This document shows, piece after piece, positions 1 to 44,991 of a DNA stretch of 64,000 nt. Numbering within the stretch: the stretch's first letter is position 1; every line of letters begins with the position of its first letter. The DNA lies in contig CM043942.1 of NCBI GenBank assembly GCA_014529385.2, positions 35,616,469 through 35,680,468 of the forward strand. Direction: 5' to 3'. The notes under the pieces were generated by a model, which had not been told where the DNA came from, did no database searches, and saw nothing but the letters and a program-made list of their open reading frames with translations. The position numbers and the translations under genes are program-made. Origin of the DNA: Adiantum capillus-veneris (lineage: Eukaryota; Streptophyta; Polypodiopsida; Polypodiales; Pteridaceae).

Positions 1-50
1 TAGCTATTTGTATGGGTGCACGACTATGAGTGTTGCGCGTCTGCCGTGAG

Positions 51-34101
<34,051 letters not shown>

Positions 34102-34480
34102 AGGAAGCTGTTTTGGTCAGAGAAATGTTCGTCTTTGGAGTAACACAGCCAGAAATGATGGAATAGATGCGGATGGTTTTGGAGGCACAACACATGGTTG
34201 TTTTAGTCCCACAGCTTCTATGAGCTGCTAAAGAAGGTTTCTTACAGTGGATACTTGTTATTACTTTGGTAGATAGCACTGGTTACACCGCTAGAGGTGA
34301 AGATAGCTTTTGGCAGATTTGTGTAGGCTTCCTACAGTTGGTTAGAGCTTCCTCGCAACTTCATGATCATCTTATTTTTTGATGTATCTTGTGGCTATAT
34401 GGGTATTTTTCCCGTGATCTCATAATTCATTGATATTTTTCAAGGTTTTCCCCATATTTCTTGTAAATGGACCTATGGTC
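34102..34480 (+). other. Possible PARG 3' untranslated region
   Basis: Noncoding, AT-rich sequence after the doubtful terminal exon, with no transposon similarity recognised. No strong polyadenylation signal stands out. Confidence 0.3.
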
Positions 34481-34621
34481 AACGTAATGCAAAGTGACAC
34501 GTCAGCAGTTTGTGACACCCCCACCCCCTCATCTTAAAAAGAATAATCGGCCGCGGTTATATCTGCAAAACAACTTTTTGCAGATATAATCGGCCGCGAT
34601 TATATCTGCAAAACAACTTTT
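34481..34621 (-). repeat. LTR start with polypurine tract, and duplicated ATATCTGCAAAA unit
   Basis: On the minus strand TGTCACAAACTGCTGACGTG follows a G-rich tract, as in the element C family start. Next to it, AATCGGCCGCG.TTATATCTGC plus AAAACAACTTTTT occurs twice (34543-34621), and ATATCTGCAAAA/TTTTGCAGATAT is an inverted pair. Confidence 0.6.
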
Positions 34622-36010
34622 TTTTGTTTTCCGAGAAAAAGATCCTCTTATTAGTTAATGAAACTGCCCATAGGGCTACCACCACCTCTACAAGAGAGGG
34701 CTATAACAATCATGATGGGGAGACTCTCCCAATGAAAAAACAGCATATGTACAATGAGGCTAAATCAAGAGATGGGAGGAGGGAAAAGCCACACAGGTGG
34801 ACGGTAGTGCCATCTGAGCACACCCTGGACCATGGTGAAAAAAGGCCCAGGGCGCCAGAGTTGAAGGAAAGCCTCTCTGCGCTCCCGCATGCGGTCGGAG
34901 CTACCGTGGAGCTGTCCTCTGAGAGTATGGATCAGCTCTAGCCAAAGATCTCGAACAGTCTTTGCTGATGGTACAGGGCGAGCCTCGAAGATGCGGAAGC
35001 AGCGGGCCCGCCAGATGAACCAGAGTGTTAGGCAGCAGATGAGCTCCCAACACTCCTCTCTCTCACTGTACCACTTCTGTGGAGTAAGCTCTGTAGCAGG
35101 CTGGAGTGTAGGTCGGCCCCCCTGCATCACTATCATCCTGCTGGTGGAGGATAGCTCAAACTGAAGCCGGGCCCGTGAGAGTGGACCAAGCAACTGCCCC
35201 CCAAGTGTACTGCCGAGTAGTGGAAAGAGCTGGCATCAGCCGAAGAACACGAAGCCAAACCTGCTGTGCCAAAGGCCAGTCCCAAAGACAGTGACGTTGA
35301 CTCTCTAAAAGATGGTCACAAGCTGCACATGTTGCCGAGAGACCACTATGTACAAGCCACTCCCAACTGCTGTAGCTCGGTGTGCAACTGGCCATTGGAG
35401 CAAAGTGACTCGCCTCGACTGTCTAGAGTCCCACAACCTCTCCCAAAAAGCTGCCAAGAACTCAGCTGTGAGACCCTCCTCCTGCCAATGTGGTGTTGCA
35501 GCAGGACGAGCCACTCTCTCTGTTGCCAGTATGTGATGTCCCAATCGAACAATGTACTAAAAGAAAGGGACACTTGGATGGTCTGCTGAGGAGAAAGGGT
35601 CCCTCCAAAACCACTCTCCTGGATCCCACTGTACTCGTGCCAGTGGACAACTCTCCCAAGCCCATAGTCTCCAGTGGCCAGTCTCAAGAGCTATTGGGTC
35701 AAGATCTATGACACAAGTCCTCCCGCAAATGCCTACCACTCGGATCCTCTGAAAACAGCACTCTGCCACGTGTGGGGCCTCTACTGCAACCGGTGTAAGC
35801 GTCTCTCACCCTGTAGCTCGAAAAACAGGGAGATACAGTCTCTGAACAAGCCCGAACTCAGATGAGAACCTCAGTCGCGTGAAGGCCTCCATCCATCTGG
35901 GTGTTGCTGACTGGAGAGGTGTGAGCCACTCAGCTGGTACTGCCTCTAAGATGTCCTGACACATGCTCTGCACCCCTCTCACGCCTGCCTGATTCTTCAG
36001 TTCTTTTGTA
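34622..36010 (-). mobile_element. Plant L1 LINE fragment (ORF2 C-terminal half)
   Basis: It is the same subfamily as the LINE at 24055: both end with a TTAACTAATA..GGATC..TTTCTCGG-type 3' end. Minus-strand frames give EFLAAFWERLWDSRQSRRVT, LLESQRHCLWDWPLAQQVW, LICCLTLWFIWRARCFRIFE and WHYRPPVWLFPPPIS, and upstream an RT thumb trace near 35880-35990. Several frameshifts are present. Confidence 0.88.
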
Positions 36011-36039
36011 TGCTTTACCTGCTAAAGAGGTTTAACTGC

Positions 36040-36587
36040 CTAGATTTTTCCCAGCTTTGTATCCTCAGTATCTAGAACTAGTGGATCGGCTCACCTACTT
36101 CAACATCACTAATGAACTTCAGGACTGGTATGAGCGAGCCACTATGGAATGGAAAGCCTGGCAATCAATGATCAATGACGCCCTCAAAATAGATAATGTC
36201 ATGGATCTGCAGGGAGAGACGCAAAGGGTCAAACTCTGTATGGGACAGTGGAAGATCCAGCTCCATTGCTTAACGAAGATCACAAATCAGTTACTTCAAC
36301 TAACTGTGGAGTCTTCCAAGATCCCTGAAAAGGATCACTACCAAACCAAGACTGGGACCACAATATAGAGAGATGGCTGAGATTCTCTTTGAAGCTAGAA
36401 TTAAGACGAATCAGCCTCTCCAATAGGGATGGATTCACACAGCCTCGCATTGTCATAAATTGGCCAGAACCCGTTTGACAAAGGGTAAACGCAGTTTGTA
36501 TGATCCCGACACCAAAACCTACAATGCCCTCACAACTTATGAATTTGAGATGTCCACTGAAAGGCGGGATCAGCTTGAGCAGGAGGC
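36040..36587 (+). mobile_element. Unrecognised older element, piece 1
   Basis: Frame 36057-36368 encodes YPQYLELVDRLTYFNITNEL, DWYERATMEWKAWQSMINDA and so on, and 36460-36587 encodes RTRLTKGKRSLYDPDTKTYN and EMSTERRDQLEQEA. Removing element F and one GAGGC copy joins this frame to piece 2. I do not recognise the protein. It could be a retroelement or an endogenous pararetrovirus remnant; neither is shown. Confidence 0.4.
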
Positions 36588-36904
36588 TGTAACAGACTTG
36601 GACACTCCAAGTCAAGAATCAACCGCGACAGCACCAAATAACCACTTCAAAACAATTCACAGATCACAATAGATTTGCACTGGCCCGGCGGAGTTCCATG
36701 CCTAGAGATATTGGCCCCAAAGACTGGCGCCCCTTTCGGTATTTCTTTTTGTATTAATCAATCATCAAAGTACAAGGGAGTGGTTAGGGTTTCACTCTCA
36801 GACTCTACGTCCAGATGCTCTGAGAAGTGAGGCCCTCACCACTAATTTAAAGGTTACAAGGGATGCCCAAAAGCAGAGCCCCAAAAGCTTGAAAGCAAAA
36901 GCAG

Positions 36905-36981
<77 letters not shown>

Positions 36982-37196
36982 GTGAGAGTCAGTAAAAAGC
37001 AAGTTCTCTTTTTCTCTTTCTTTCTCCCAAATCAAAGCGAAAAGCTGAGATTTGCGTCGCTCAAAATTTCCCTTTAAAAAAATAAAAATAAAAAATTCCG
37101 CCTCCGCAATTTCCGGAAATTAGGGTTTTTGGCAGAAATTAGGGTTTGCAGGAATTTTAGGGTTTCTGCTGTCCGCCACGTCATCACTTTGTGACA
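36588..37196 (-). repeat. Element F 3' LTR with expanded (CT)n
   Basis: 609 bp against 551 bp for its partner. Most of the difference is the (CT)n at 36907-36980, which in the other LTR is only GATTCTCTCTTTCTCTCAG. Confidence 0.95.
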
Positions 37197-37805
37197 TACC
37201 CCCCTCTTGAAAGCATTGTAATCGACCGCGATTACGCCTGCAAAACCGACAAAAGCCATAAACCGTCTTAGCAGACACTGATTGTTAGTACCTACGTACT
37301 AGGAACACACATCTAGCACATGTACAAAATCGACAGTCACATCACACGACATCATAGGACATCACCAGACATCACAGGACATCACATGACATTCAACATT
37401 CATTCGGATCTTAGACCATGATTTATCGGCAATGTAGCTAGCAATCACATCTAGGTCCAATCGGGACCTCAACGATGTCCGATTGTCTAACCCCTATTGC
37501 AACCATGTCTATTCGAGATCAATCAAACCAAAATGCTGCAGTCATTTCGGCTATCAGTTCCTGCACTCACAAGAAGTCAAGAACAAATCAGTATCATAAT
37601 CAGGAATTCCATTTCATAAAGTTATCCAGCAGAATACTGTCAGCTCTCAGTATCCCTGAAGCTCAAAGAGACATCAGTGACTTTAGTATCAAAATCGAGG
37701 CATCTGTTGACAAAGGAGTGGAGTAACTCCCCTCTTGTGCATCCCACTGCACCAGATCTCCGGCCAAGCTGAATTCTGGGTTCCGTTTGGAGTAGACTAT
37801 GCTAA
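37197..37805 (-). other. Element F 3' untranslated internal region and polypurine tract
   Basis: It matches 8746-9320 of element A. The polypurine tract is at 37197-37208 (minus sense AAGAGGGGGGTA). Confidence 0.85.
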
Positions 37806-38130
37806 ACCAAAGCATCGAGGTAAAGTTTCACAATCCGAGGAGTATCTGCTAGGTCCTCCTCCTCCTCCTCCATCCACTTCGCATCAAATGCAGGAAAGTT
37901 CTTGAACTAAACCAAGAACCGCCTTCGGACTTTACCTTTCTTCGTATCATTATGTGCCAAAATCTGTTCAGGAACAAGGATCTCCTCGTTTTCTTCCACT
38001 GCGGGTTGCTCATCAGGCTCCCCATCATCAGGCACATCACCCTTAATAGGGTTCAAGAGACTCACATGCAATGCATTATGAATCCTCGAAGTATCTGGCA
38101 GTTCCAATCGGAAGGAGACATCATTTATCT
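37806..38130 (-). pseudogene. Element F chromodomain region
   Basis: MELPDTSRIHNALHVSLL, EEILVPEQILAHNDTKKG and RRFLV, then in another frame FLHLMRSGWRRRRRT-type shadow text; a small insertion near 37905 and an extra GAG shift the frame. Confidence 0.85.
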
Positions 38131-38376
38131 TGTCAGTGATCTGGAAAGGTCCGTAGTATCACATACTAAGCTTTGGAAAAAGCCTCTCCTTTCCCTTTTT
38201 CTTTCTTAGGCGTGCCTTCTCAAAAGTAAGAGCACCCAATCATCCTCCTTCAGTTTCCAGTCGCGACGATGGCGATCCGCTGCCTTTTTCTGTCGTTCTT
38301 GAGACTTCTGCAAAGTCTCGCGATCCTTGGCAAAAGCCGTATCCAAGTCTCGCGAATATTCATCCGCTTCAAATTT

Positions 38377-39145
38377 CTAATCTTTCGTGCTCAGGAAGGA
38401 TGGAACCTTCGCAGCAGTTTCAACAATCTCACATGGCGTCTTCCCCGTCGAAGAGTGTATCGTGTTATTGTAGGCAAATTCCACCAAAGGTAAGTTCTTT
38501 TCCCATTGAGTCTTCTGATGCGAGATACAAGACTTCAATAAATCTAAAATCATTGAATTGGCAATCTCAGATTGCCCGTCAGTCTGCAAGTGGAACGATG
38601 ACGAGAACTGCAACCGCGTGCCAATGTTCTCCCAAATTGCCTTCCAAAACAAACTCATAAATCTGGGGTCTCTGTCGGAGACAATCGTCTTAGACGTGCC
38701 ATGTAATCGGAATCATTCTGTGTTCTCGGGAGATGAAAAATGAAATCCATTGCGATACTTTCCGAGGGGTGGGTGGGTAAAGGCTGTAACAATCCCTATG
38801 CCTTATGCCTGTCAAACTTGACCTTCTGGCATACCAAGCAACTGCGCACAAACTCTTCCACATCCTTTTTGAGTGTCGGCCCAAAGAAGTATCTCTCTAC
38901 CCCCTTCATGGTGGTAGCAATGCCGCGGTGACCACCGTAAAAGGTGGACAGTGGCATTCAATCATAACCTTATCCCTCAACGGTTGTGTAACACACAACA
39001 TAGTCTTTTTCATCAAGTAGCCTTTCCGAAGGGAGTATCCAGCTACTGTCTCCCCATCCCATAGCCGTGTGAAAATATCTGCAAAATCTGTATCTGTGGC
39101 ATACTGATCGACCATATCCTCGAAGCTCCTATGATGTATCGCGGA
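38377..39145 (-). pseudogene. Element F integrase with core deletion
   Basis: The HHCC finger is at 38810-38990 (HCPPFT ... CAVAWYARRSS-frame shift around the final Cys). Near 38700-38750 the text goes from a MDFIF-like segment and SREHRM straight to the second-Asp region (LRQRPQI frame), the same deletion as element A. The last core part (HLQTDGQSEIANSMILDLL) is intact. Confidence 0.82.
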
Positions 39146-39805
39146 AACAGCCAGAACCAACGGTTTCCGAGACAAAGCATCTGCCACCACATTCTTTTGT
39201 CCCTGCACATGGACAATCTGGAAGTGGAACTGTGACAAGATGTTCGCCTACCGCATCTGCTTTTCCGAAAGCTGCTTCTGTGACAAGAAGTAGCGCAAAC
39301 TCTGATGGTCTGTAAAGATAGTGAAATCCGCTCCGAGTAGGTAATGCCGCCACTGAGCAAGAGCATGGATAACCGCCAAAAGCTCTTTCTCATAGATCTG
39401 TGCTGTCATCTCCGGCCTAGAGAACAAACGGCTCTCGTAAGCTATGACATGGCCTTCTTGCATCAAGACCGCACCTAGACTACAACCACAAGCATCACAA
39501 TATACTTCAAATGACTTCTGCAAGTCCGGCAAAGTCAAAATAGGTCCCGTAGTCAATTTCTCTTTCACTGTTCGAAAGGCAGTCACCTCTGTGGGTCCCC
39601 ACGAAAAAGGTACTCCTTTCTGAGTCAAGGTATGCAAAGGGGAAGCAACCTTTGCAAACTTTCGTATGAACCGCCTGTAGTACGAACACAGTCCCAAGAA
39701 GCTTCTAACTTCATGGACATTCCTCAAATCGGGCCAATCACGGATAGTCTCTATCTTGGCTGGGTCCATTTGCACTCCTGTTGCTGCTGACACGATGTGT
39801 CCCAA
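39146..39805 (-). pseudogene. Element F RT connection and RNase H
   Basis: GVQMDPAKIETIRDWPDL, VRSFLGLCSYYRRFIRKFA, FEVYCDACGCSLGAVLMQEG, YEKELLAVIHALAQWRHYL and FTDHQSLRYFL. It keeps TDHQ where element A has RDHQ. Confidence 0.9.
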
Positions 39806-40455
39806 AAAAAAAGTATCTCTGGTAGGAAAAATTCACTTTTCTTTGCATTAATCACTAACGTGTGATCTCGTAATGCCTGAAAGATTTCAAGCAGATGATC
39901 TCTGTGTTCTGCCTCATTCTTGGAGAAAACAATGATGTCGTCAAAGAAAGTGCCAACAAATAGCCTGTACTCTCGAAAAATCCTGTCCATCATCTGGTTA
40001 AATGTCGCAAGAGCATTGGTTAAGCCAAAAGGCATCCCCAAAAACTCAAATAACCCAAAAGTCGTCCGAATAGTTGTCTTGTAGACATCTCCTGGCGCTA
40101 TCCTGATCTGATGATATCCACTCTTCAAGTCAATCCTGCTAAAGGACGAGGATCCCTGTAACCTGTCGAGTATATCATCGATCCTAGGAATCGGAAATCT
40201 GTTCTTGATGGTGATTTCGTTGAGAGTGCTATAATCGATGCACATTCTCCAAGATCCGTCTTTCTTCAAAACCAACAACATTGGAGAGCAATACGGTGAA
40301 GTACTAGGCTGGACAAGACTCTTTTCCAAGAGGTCTTTCACTGGGTTCATAATCTTTTCATTCTGTACTCGGCTCACACGGTAAGGTGGCCGATTGGGTG
40401 GCGTGCTTCCAAGTATCAGATCAATGGTTTGATCTTCAGGCCCTCTAAAAAGCAA
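39806..40455 (-). pseudogene. Element F reverse transcriptase
   Basis: The longest intact RT of this pair (234 residues including 3' extension): [79 protein letters not shown] and [16 protein letters not shown] frameshift near 39800 separates it from RNase H. Confidence 0.9.
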
Positions 40456-40559
40456 TCGGCATGAGTGTGGAGAAAAATCTTGGCGTTCTTTTGATCAGGT
40501 CAAAACATATTCAACCTTTATCCATTGTTCAGTTCTCTTCGAAAAGAATGAGTAAGAAA

Positions 40560-40958
40560 CTGAAGTTCATCAAGTACAATCTCTAAGCCCTTCATTTATC
40601 AAAGTCGCTTTCTCGGCCCGGTAGTCAACCACGGCGTAGTTCTTGTGGTACCAAGGGATCCTGAGTAGAACGTCACTCACGTGCCCTGAACACCCCTGTC
40701 ATTGCAAACGAAGTTTGCCAATGCTCGGTGTAATGGCAACATCCCATCCGGGTGCCAGTCGAACTACCTCCGCCTATGGCGTCAGTCTGTCGGGCGTAAT
40801 TCGAAATCGAGCCGCCAATTCCAAGTGAAAAGAAGTTGGCCTTGGCTCCTTCAGAAGAGCTTCCTGATCCTTCACTTTGCCCCAAAAGCGGCAAAGTTTG
40901 TACTTTCATTCATTAGATTCGATGTAGGTCCCACGCCATGTGGTACGAGTTCTTCTTT
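40560..40958 (-). pseudogene. Element F protease remnant
   Basis: SGSSSEGAKANFFSLGIGGS lacks the catalytic Asp, as in element A. The IPWYHKNYAVV segment is seen near 40625-40660. Confidence 0.7.
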
Positions 40959-40959
40959 T

Positions 40960-42531
40960 CTATCTGCCTTTTCTGCCACATTCCTCAGCTGCTCTCGAAC
41001 TCTCAGACCTGTCGTCGTCTTTATCATTCTGTTCTTTCTGTGCCTTTTTAGGACACTTCGCGGAGATATCTCCATCTTCCCCACATCCAAAGCACTTCCC
41101 CTCTCTGATGAAGCGAGCTCTCTCCTTAGGAATAAGCTTGGGTCGTGCATCCTTTTTCTCTGGGTTGCTCTTTTTTCTTTCTACTTTCATTCCCAGAAGT
41201 CTGTTCAGCTCGTTGTGTCATGGCCTCATCTGTGGGGTAGGTCAGACTGCCAGAGTGAATGGTAAAGCCCCGCTTCGCATGACTCATCAACTCCCAAATG
41301 GAAGCTGACTTCTATTCCAAGCAGTGATCTCGGATCTCTGTAGGTAGACCCAAGGTAAACCGCTCAATCTGTTCTCTGAACGAGATCTTCTTGAATGAAG
41401 AGGCGGGTAGAAAAGAGCTCCAGAATCTTTCACAATCAGAATTCACTGTATCTCTCTTGGTCATCCGGAGATCGTTCCAAGCAGCTCGTACATCTCGTTC
41501 ATATTGTTGCGTCAACCAAGAAGAAATAAAAAGCTTCTTAAATTTCAGCCATTTAACTGGCGCACTCTTGTTAAAAGAAGCGTGGACCACCAAGTACGAG
41601 CATTCCCCTTAAAGTAAGAGGCAGCTCTCCGAATCTTGGAGTGCTCTGAATAGCGTCCTCCCGCGAAAGCGATGTCAAACTGCTGTATAAAAGACAAAGC
41701 CTTCGAAGCATCTGAGTATCCTTAAAAAGTATCAAACTTGATCGAGTGGCCACCTTCCTTAAACTCTCGGACTTTCTTGCTTTCATCTTCGAGAAAGTCA
41801 TACTGGTTGGCTTTGTAAAAATTCTTCTTGTTCGCATAAAACTTTTCGTCATCGGAATCTGAGCTCTCTGTAGACTAGTCCTCAGTAGAACTGTCAGTCT
41901 CTGGGCAAGATGTAGCCTTCTTTGCCTTTTTCTTGCCCTTTTCGAAGCTTTGTTTGTTGCTTCGCTTTTTGCTTTTCCTGTCTTCTTCGCTCGAATCCGA
42001 AGAGCTAGAAGAACTGTCAGAAGAAGAAGAAGAAGAAGAAGAACTGGGTAGGTCTTCAAACTTGACGCGCTTCTTCAATTTCTTTGCCTTGTCAAATGTC
42101 GACCGACAACCCAAAAATCCCGGGAAGTCAGTGCTTTTCTTCTGCTTTTTGCCATGCTTTTTGTCTTTCTTTTGCACGTCGAAAAGCTAAGCAATTCGTG
42201 CATCAACCACGTTCTCGAGTTCCTTCTCCGTATATTCCTTGGAGGCAGAAGGTTTCTTGAGAGCGGGTTTGGGGAGTGGTGTTGTGGTTCTCTGCCACTC
42301 CATCTGTACCTCTTCCAAAGAGGTCTGGTTCATATATTTTGCCATCTTCAGGTCCTTGGCAAAATTGAGCATCATCTTTGTTGCATCTCCGATCAACTGG
42401 CGACGCTCTATCTCTCGCCGCTCCGCCTAAGTAGGCCAAGGCGGGCCATACTCTCTGCCTGAATCTTCGTTGTGATCCCAGCCCGCATGTGCAGATGCAG
42501 AGGGAGTCGACTGATCATTGCCTGAAGCCAT
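40960..42531 (-). pseudogene. Element F gag (broken)
   Basis: ATG at 42531, a Ser/Asp-rich acidic part (41990-42050), capsid text (WLKFKKLFISSWLTQQYERD) and knuckle CFGCGEDGDISAKC near 41095. The in-frame stop after GPPWPT near 42428 equals that at 4102 of element A. Confidence 0.85.
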
Positions 42532-42592
42532 AGGTGCCGCGGAAAAAAAAAATATCGGGGATCGGATTTCCCGTAGAAGAGAAATCGGCCGT

Positions 42593-42604
42593 GCTCTGAT
42601 ACCA
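42593..42604 (-). promoter_or_regulatory. Element F primer-binding site (initiator tRNA-Met)
   Basis: GCTCTGATACCA on the plus strand, complement of TGGTATCAGAGC, one base from the 5' LTR. Confidence 0.9.
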
Positions 42605-42605
42605 C

Positions 42606-43156
42606 TGTAACAGACTTGGACACTCCAAGTCAAGAATCAACCGCGAAAGCACCAAATAACCACTTCAAAACAATTCACAGATCGCAATAGATTTGCATTG
42701 GCCCGGCGGAGTTCCGTGCCTAGAGATATTGGCCCCAAAGATTGGCGCCCCTTTCGGTATTTCTTTTTGTATTAATCAATCATCAAAGTACAAGAGAGTG
42801 GTTAGGGTTTCACTCTCAGACTCTGCGTCCAGATGCTCTGAGAAGTGAGGCCCTCACCACTAATTTAAAGGTTACAAGGGATGCCCAAAAGCAGAGCCCC
42901 AAAAGCTTGAAAGCAAAAACAGATTCTCTCTTTCTCTCAGTGAGAGTCAGTAAAAAGCAAGTTCTCTTTTTCTCTTTCTTTCTCCTAAATCAAAGCGAAA
43001 AGCTGAGATTTGCGTCGCTCAAAATTTTCCTTTAAAAGAATAAAAAATAAAAAAATTCCGCCTCCGCGATTTCCGGAAATTTGGGTTTGCAGGAATTTTA
43101 GGGTTTTTGGCAGAAATTAGGGTTTTTGCTGTCCGCCACGTCATCACTTTGTGACA
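42606..43156 (-). repeat. Element F 5' LTR
   Basis: 551 bp, reading on the minus strand from TGTCACAAAGTGATGACG to AAGTCTGTTACA. It contains AAACCCTAA-type motifs and the shared core block. Confidence 0.95.
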
Positions 43157-43161
43157 GAGGC

Positions 43162-43412
43162 CATTTATAGACTTATCCAGAAGGACAATACTGGCACTGG
43201 GACTTTTGAGGCACCAACACAGAAGAAGGGCAAGAGGAAGTGGGTTCAATGGAAGGATACTGGGTAGTTCTATCTCAGAATCAGACGGTGGATTTTCCCA
43301 GTTAGGCACTGGAATCTCCTTGGTTGGGTACCCTTGGAATTACAACTATATGGGTGTCAAGCACTCAACAAGTATGAAGTATGGCATAAAGCTGGCAATA
43401 CTGAAAGAATAC
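43162..43412 (+). mobile_element. Unrecognised older element, piece 2
   Basis: It continues piece 1 in frame ([35 protein letters not shown], stop) and then reads [19 protein letters not shown] in another frame. It is cut at 43412 by element G (AATAC duplication). Confidence 0.4.
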
Positions 43413-44893
43413 TGTCACGAGGACGTGGCAGTTATTAACCATGTCACAGAGATGTGGCAACTGCTAACCTTGGTTGTTGGTTTCTTTCCAATGGGGTTTA
43501 TTTTATTTATTTTGAGACCCTCTTTTTGAAGTAGCAAACGGTCGGACATTGTATGGCCAATGTGAACGGTAGATTCACCCGCAGACGGGAAGTGGTCGGC
43601 ACTGGAATTCGTATGGTAAGAGGATGTCTAGGCTCAGAGCAAGATCATATAGGTCCCCCGGTCGCACTTAGCAAGTTGGTGGATACTAGGAAGTGAACTC
43701 AATTAAGGCGTAAAGTCAAGGTGGGACTACCAACAAAAAGTATCCGACAGTTGGGCCACATTGCATTTTTGGATGCGGTCCCAATGAGGATAGATGGTCA
43801 GAAGACCAGTGGGAGCCCAAAGGAAGCATCCCCTAAAATTTAGGGAACTGCTATTTTGGGCCACGAAATGTGTTCGCGTCATTACCTTCGGTATGACTAG
43901 GGGAACACTTTACAACTCTGCCGCGAAGTCAACTGACGCACCAGTTGAGATATTTTTAGCAGGGAAAGCCCAAACTCGGAAACTGGGCGACGTGTCAGCT
44001 TGTGAGCGATTCTGCCACTCTGGGAGGCAAAAACGAGCTGCATATCAACAAAGGGGGCGCCATTTTCAGCCACAGGCGGATTGCAACAGGTACAGAAGCT
44101 ATGGAATGCTTACCTTGCCCTCTATGTACAGTATGGTGACGGGAGTGATGCCCCGCACGCTACATACTGCTCTCTGTCTCCCCTACGTGCAGTTATGTGA
44201 TGCCCCACAAGAGGGCTACTCATTTGACTGATGTACAGTTGTGTGGGTTCATGCTTTTGTGCTGAGGCAAGAGCCTCCTTGAGCAGGAACAGGGGTAGCT
44301 AACTGCTGCTCCATAGCAGGCACTGGTGAGGGTCATAACCTCACCGTACAGGTGCAAAATCAGCGCTGTGTATGCGCTGTAATTTGACTGTTTTTCAGCC
44401 ATACGAACGCCAGGATCATTGGGAATCGTGCCCCACTGGCAAAGGACAGTTAGGGGACTGTTTGGGGCTGAAAACAGGGCAAAAACCAGTAAATACAGCG
44501 TGCTGAATTTACTGTTTTTGGACAGGAATCAGAGGGTATACGTCAGTGCAAGCGAGTTCCAGCAGGGGAATGGGTTTCGCGCAAGTTTTGGGGCTGTTAT
44601 GTTGCCGAAATTTGGCCAAATCAAATGGTATCTAGGTGGATACATGTGAAGGATTCCCAGGACCTTACCTTGTAATTTACCCTCCTAAAGAATAAAGAAA
44701 TACCGAAAGGGGCGCCAATTTTGGGGCCTACAGGTTGTTGGCGTCTGCTCGGAGCATTCTAGCTTCTGAGCCGTGTGTGTATTCAAGTGTTAACTCCTGT
44801 CGCAGGTTTTCTTTGCAAAGTGCTCTGTGTGTGTGTATAAAGTAAAGAATTTCGGGTGAAAGCCAACGCCTACCGCCCTACGGGCCGGTTACA
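43413..44893 (+). repeat. Element G 5' LTR
   Basis: 1481 bp, TGTCACGAGGACGTGGCAG to CTACGGGCCGGTTACA. The shared block AATAAAGAAATACCGAAAGG and GGGCGCCAATTTTGGGGCC is at about 44690-44730. Open frames inside (43794-44231, 44419-44649) recur in the other LTR and are not taken as genes. Confidence 0.96.
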
Positions 44894-44910
44894 TGGTTCC
44901 ATTGCCGGGA
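44894..44910 (+). promoter_or_regulatory. Element G primer-binding site (not tRNA-Met)
   Basis: TGGTTCCATTGCCGGGA directly follows the LTR. It starts TGG (tRNA CCA end) but is not the TGGTATCAGAGC of the other elements; it loosely resembles an Asp-tRNA type site. The tRNA is not assigned. Confidence 0.7.
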
Positions 44911-44991
44911 CATCAATCACTTTTTCCTCAAAGAGTGAGCCTGGATTGTTCAGGGTAAAGACACACAGTGCAAGAACGCGGGGATTACACT

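Larger units (their letters stand above)
36588..43156 (-). mobile_element. Element F: full-length Ty3/gypsy chromovirus (degenerate), relative of A
   Basis: Ends TG...CA with duplication GAGGC at 36583-36587 and 43157-43161. On the minus strand it has the same order and text as element A. Its gag has the same WPT-stop, its protease the same lost Asp-Pro, and its integrase the same core deletion. The 3' LTR (left) carries an expanded (CT)n tract that the 5' LTR lacks. Confidence 0.95.

Noticed and set aside
43794-44231. 145-residue ORF repeated at 50750-51187
   Set aside because: Lies inside both LTRs of element G; repetition follows from the LTR pair. No recognisable domain.
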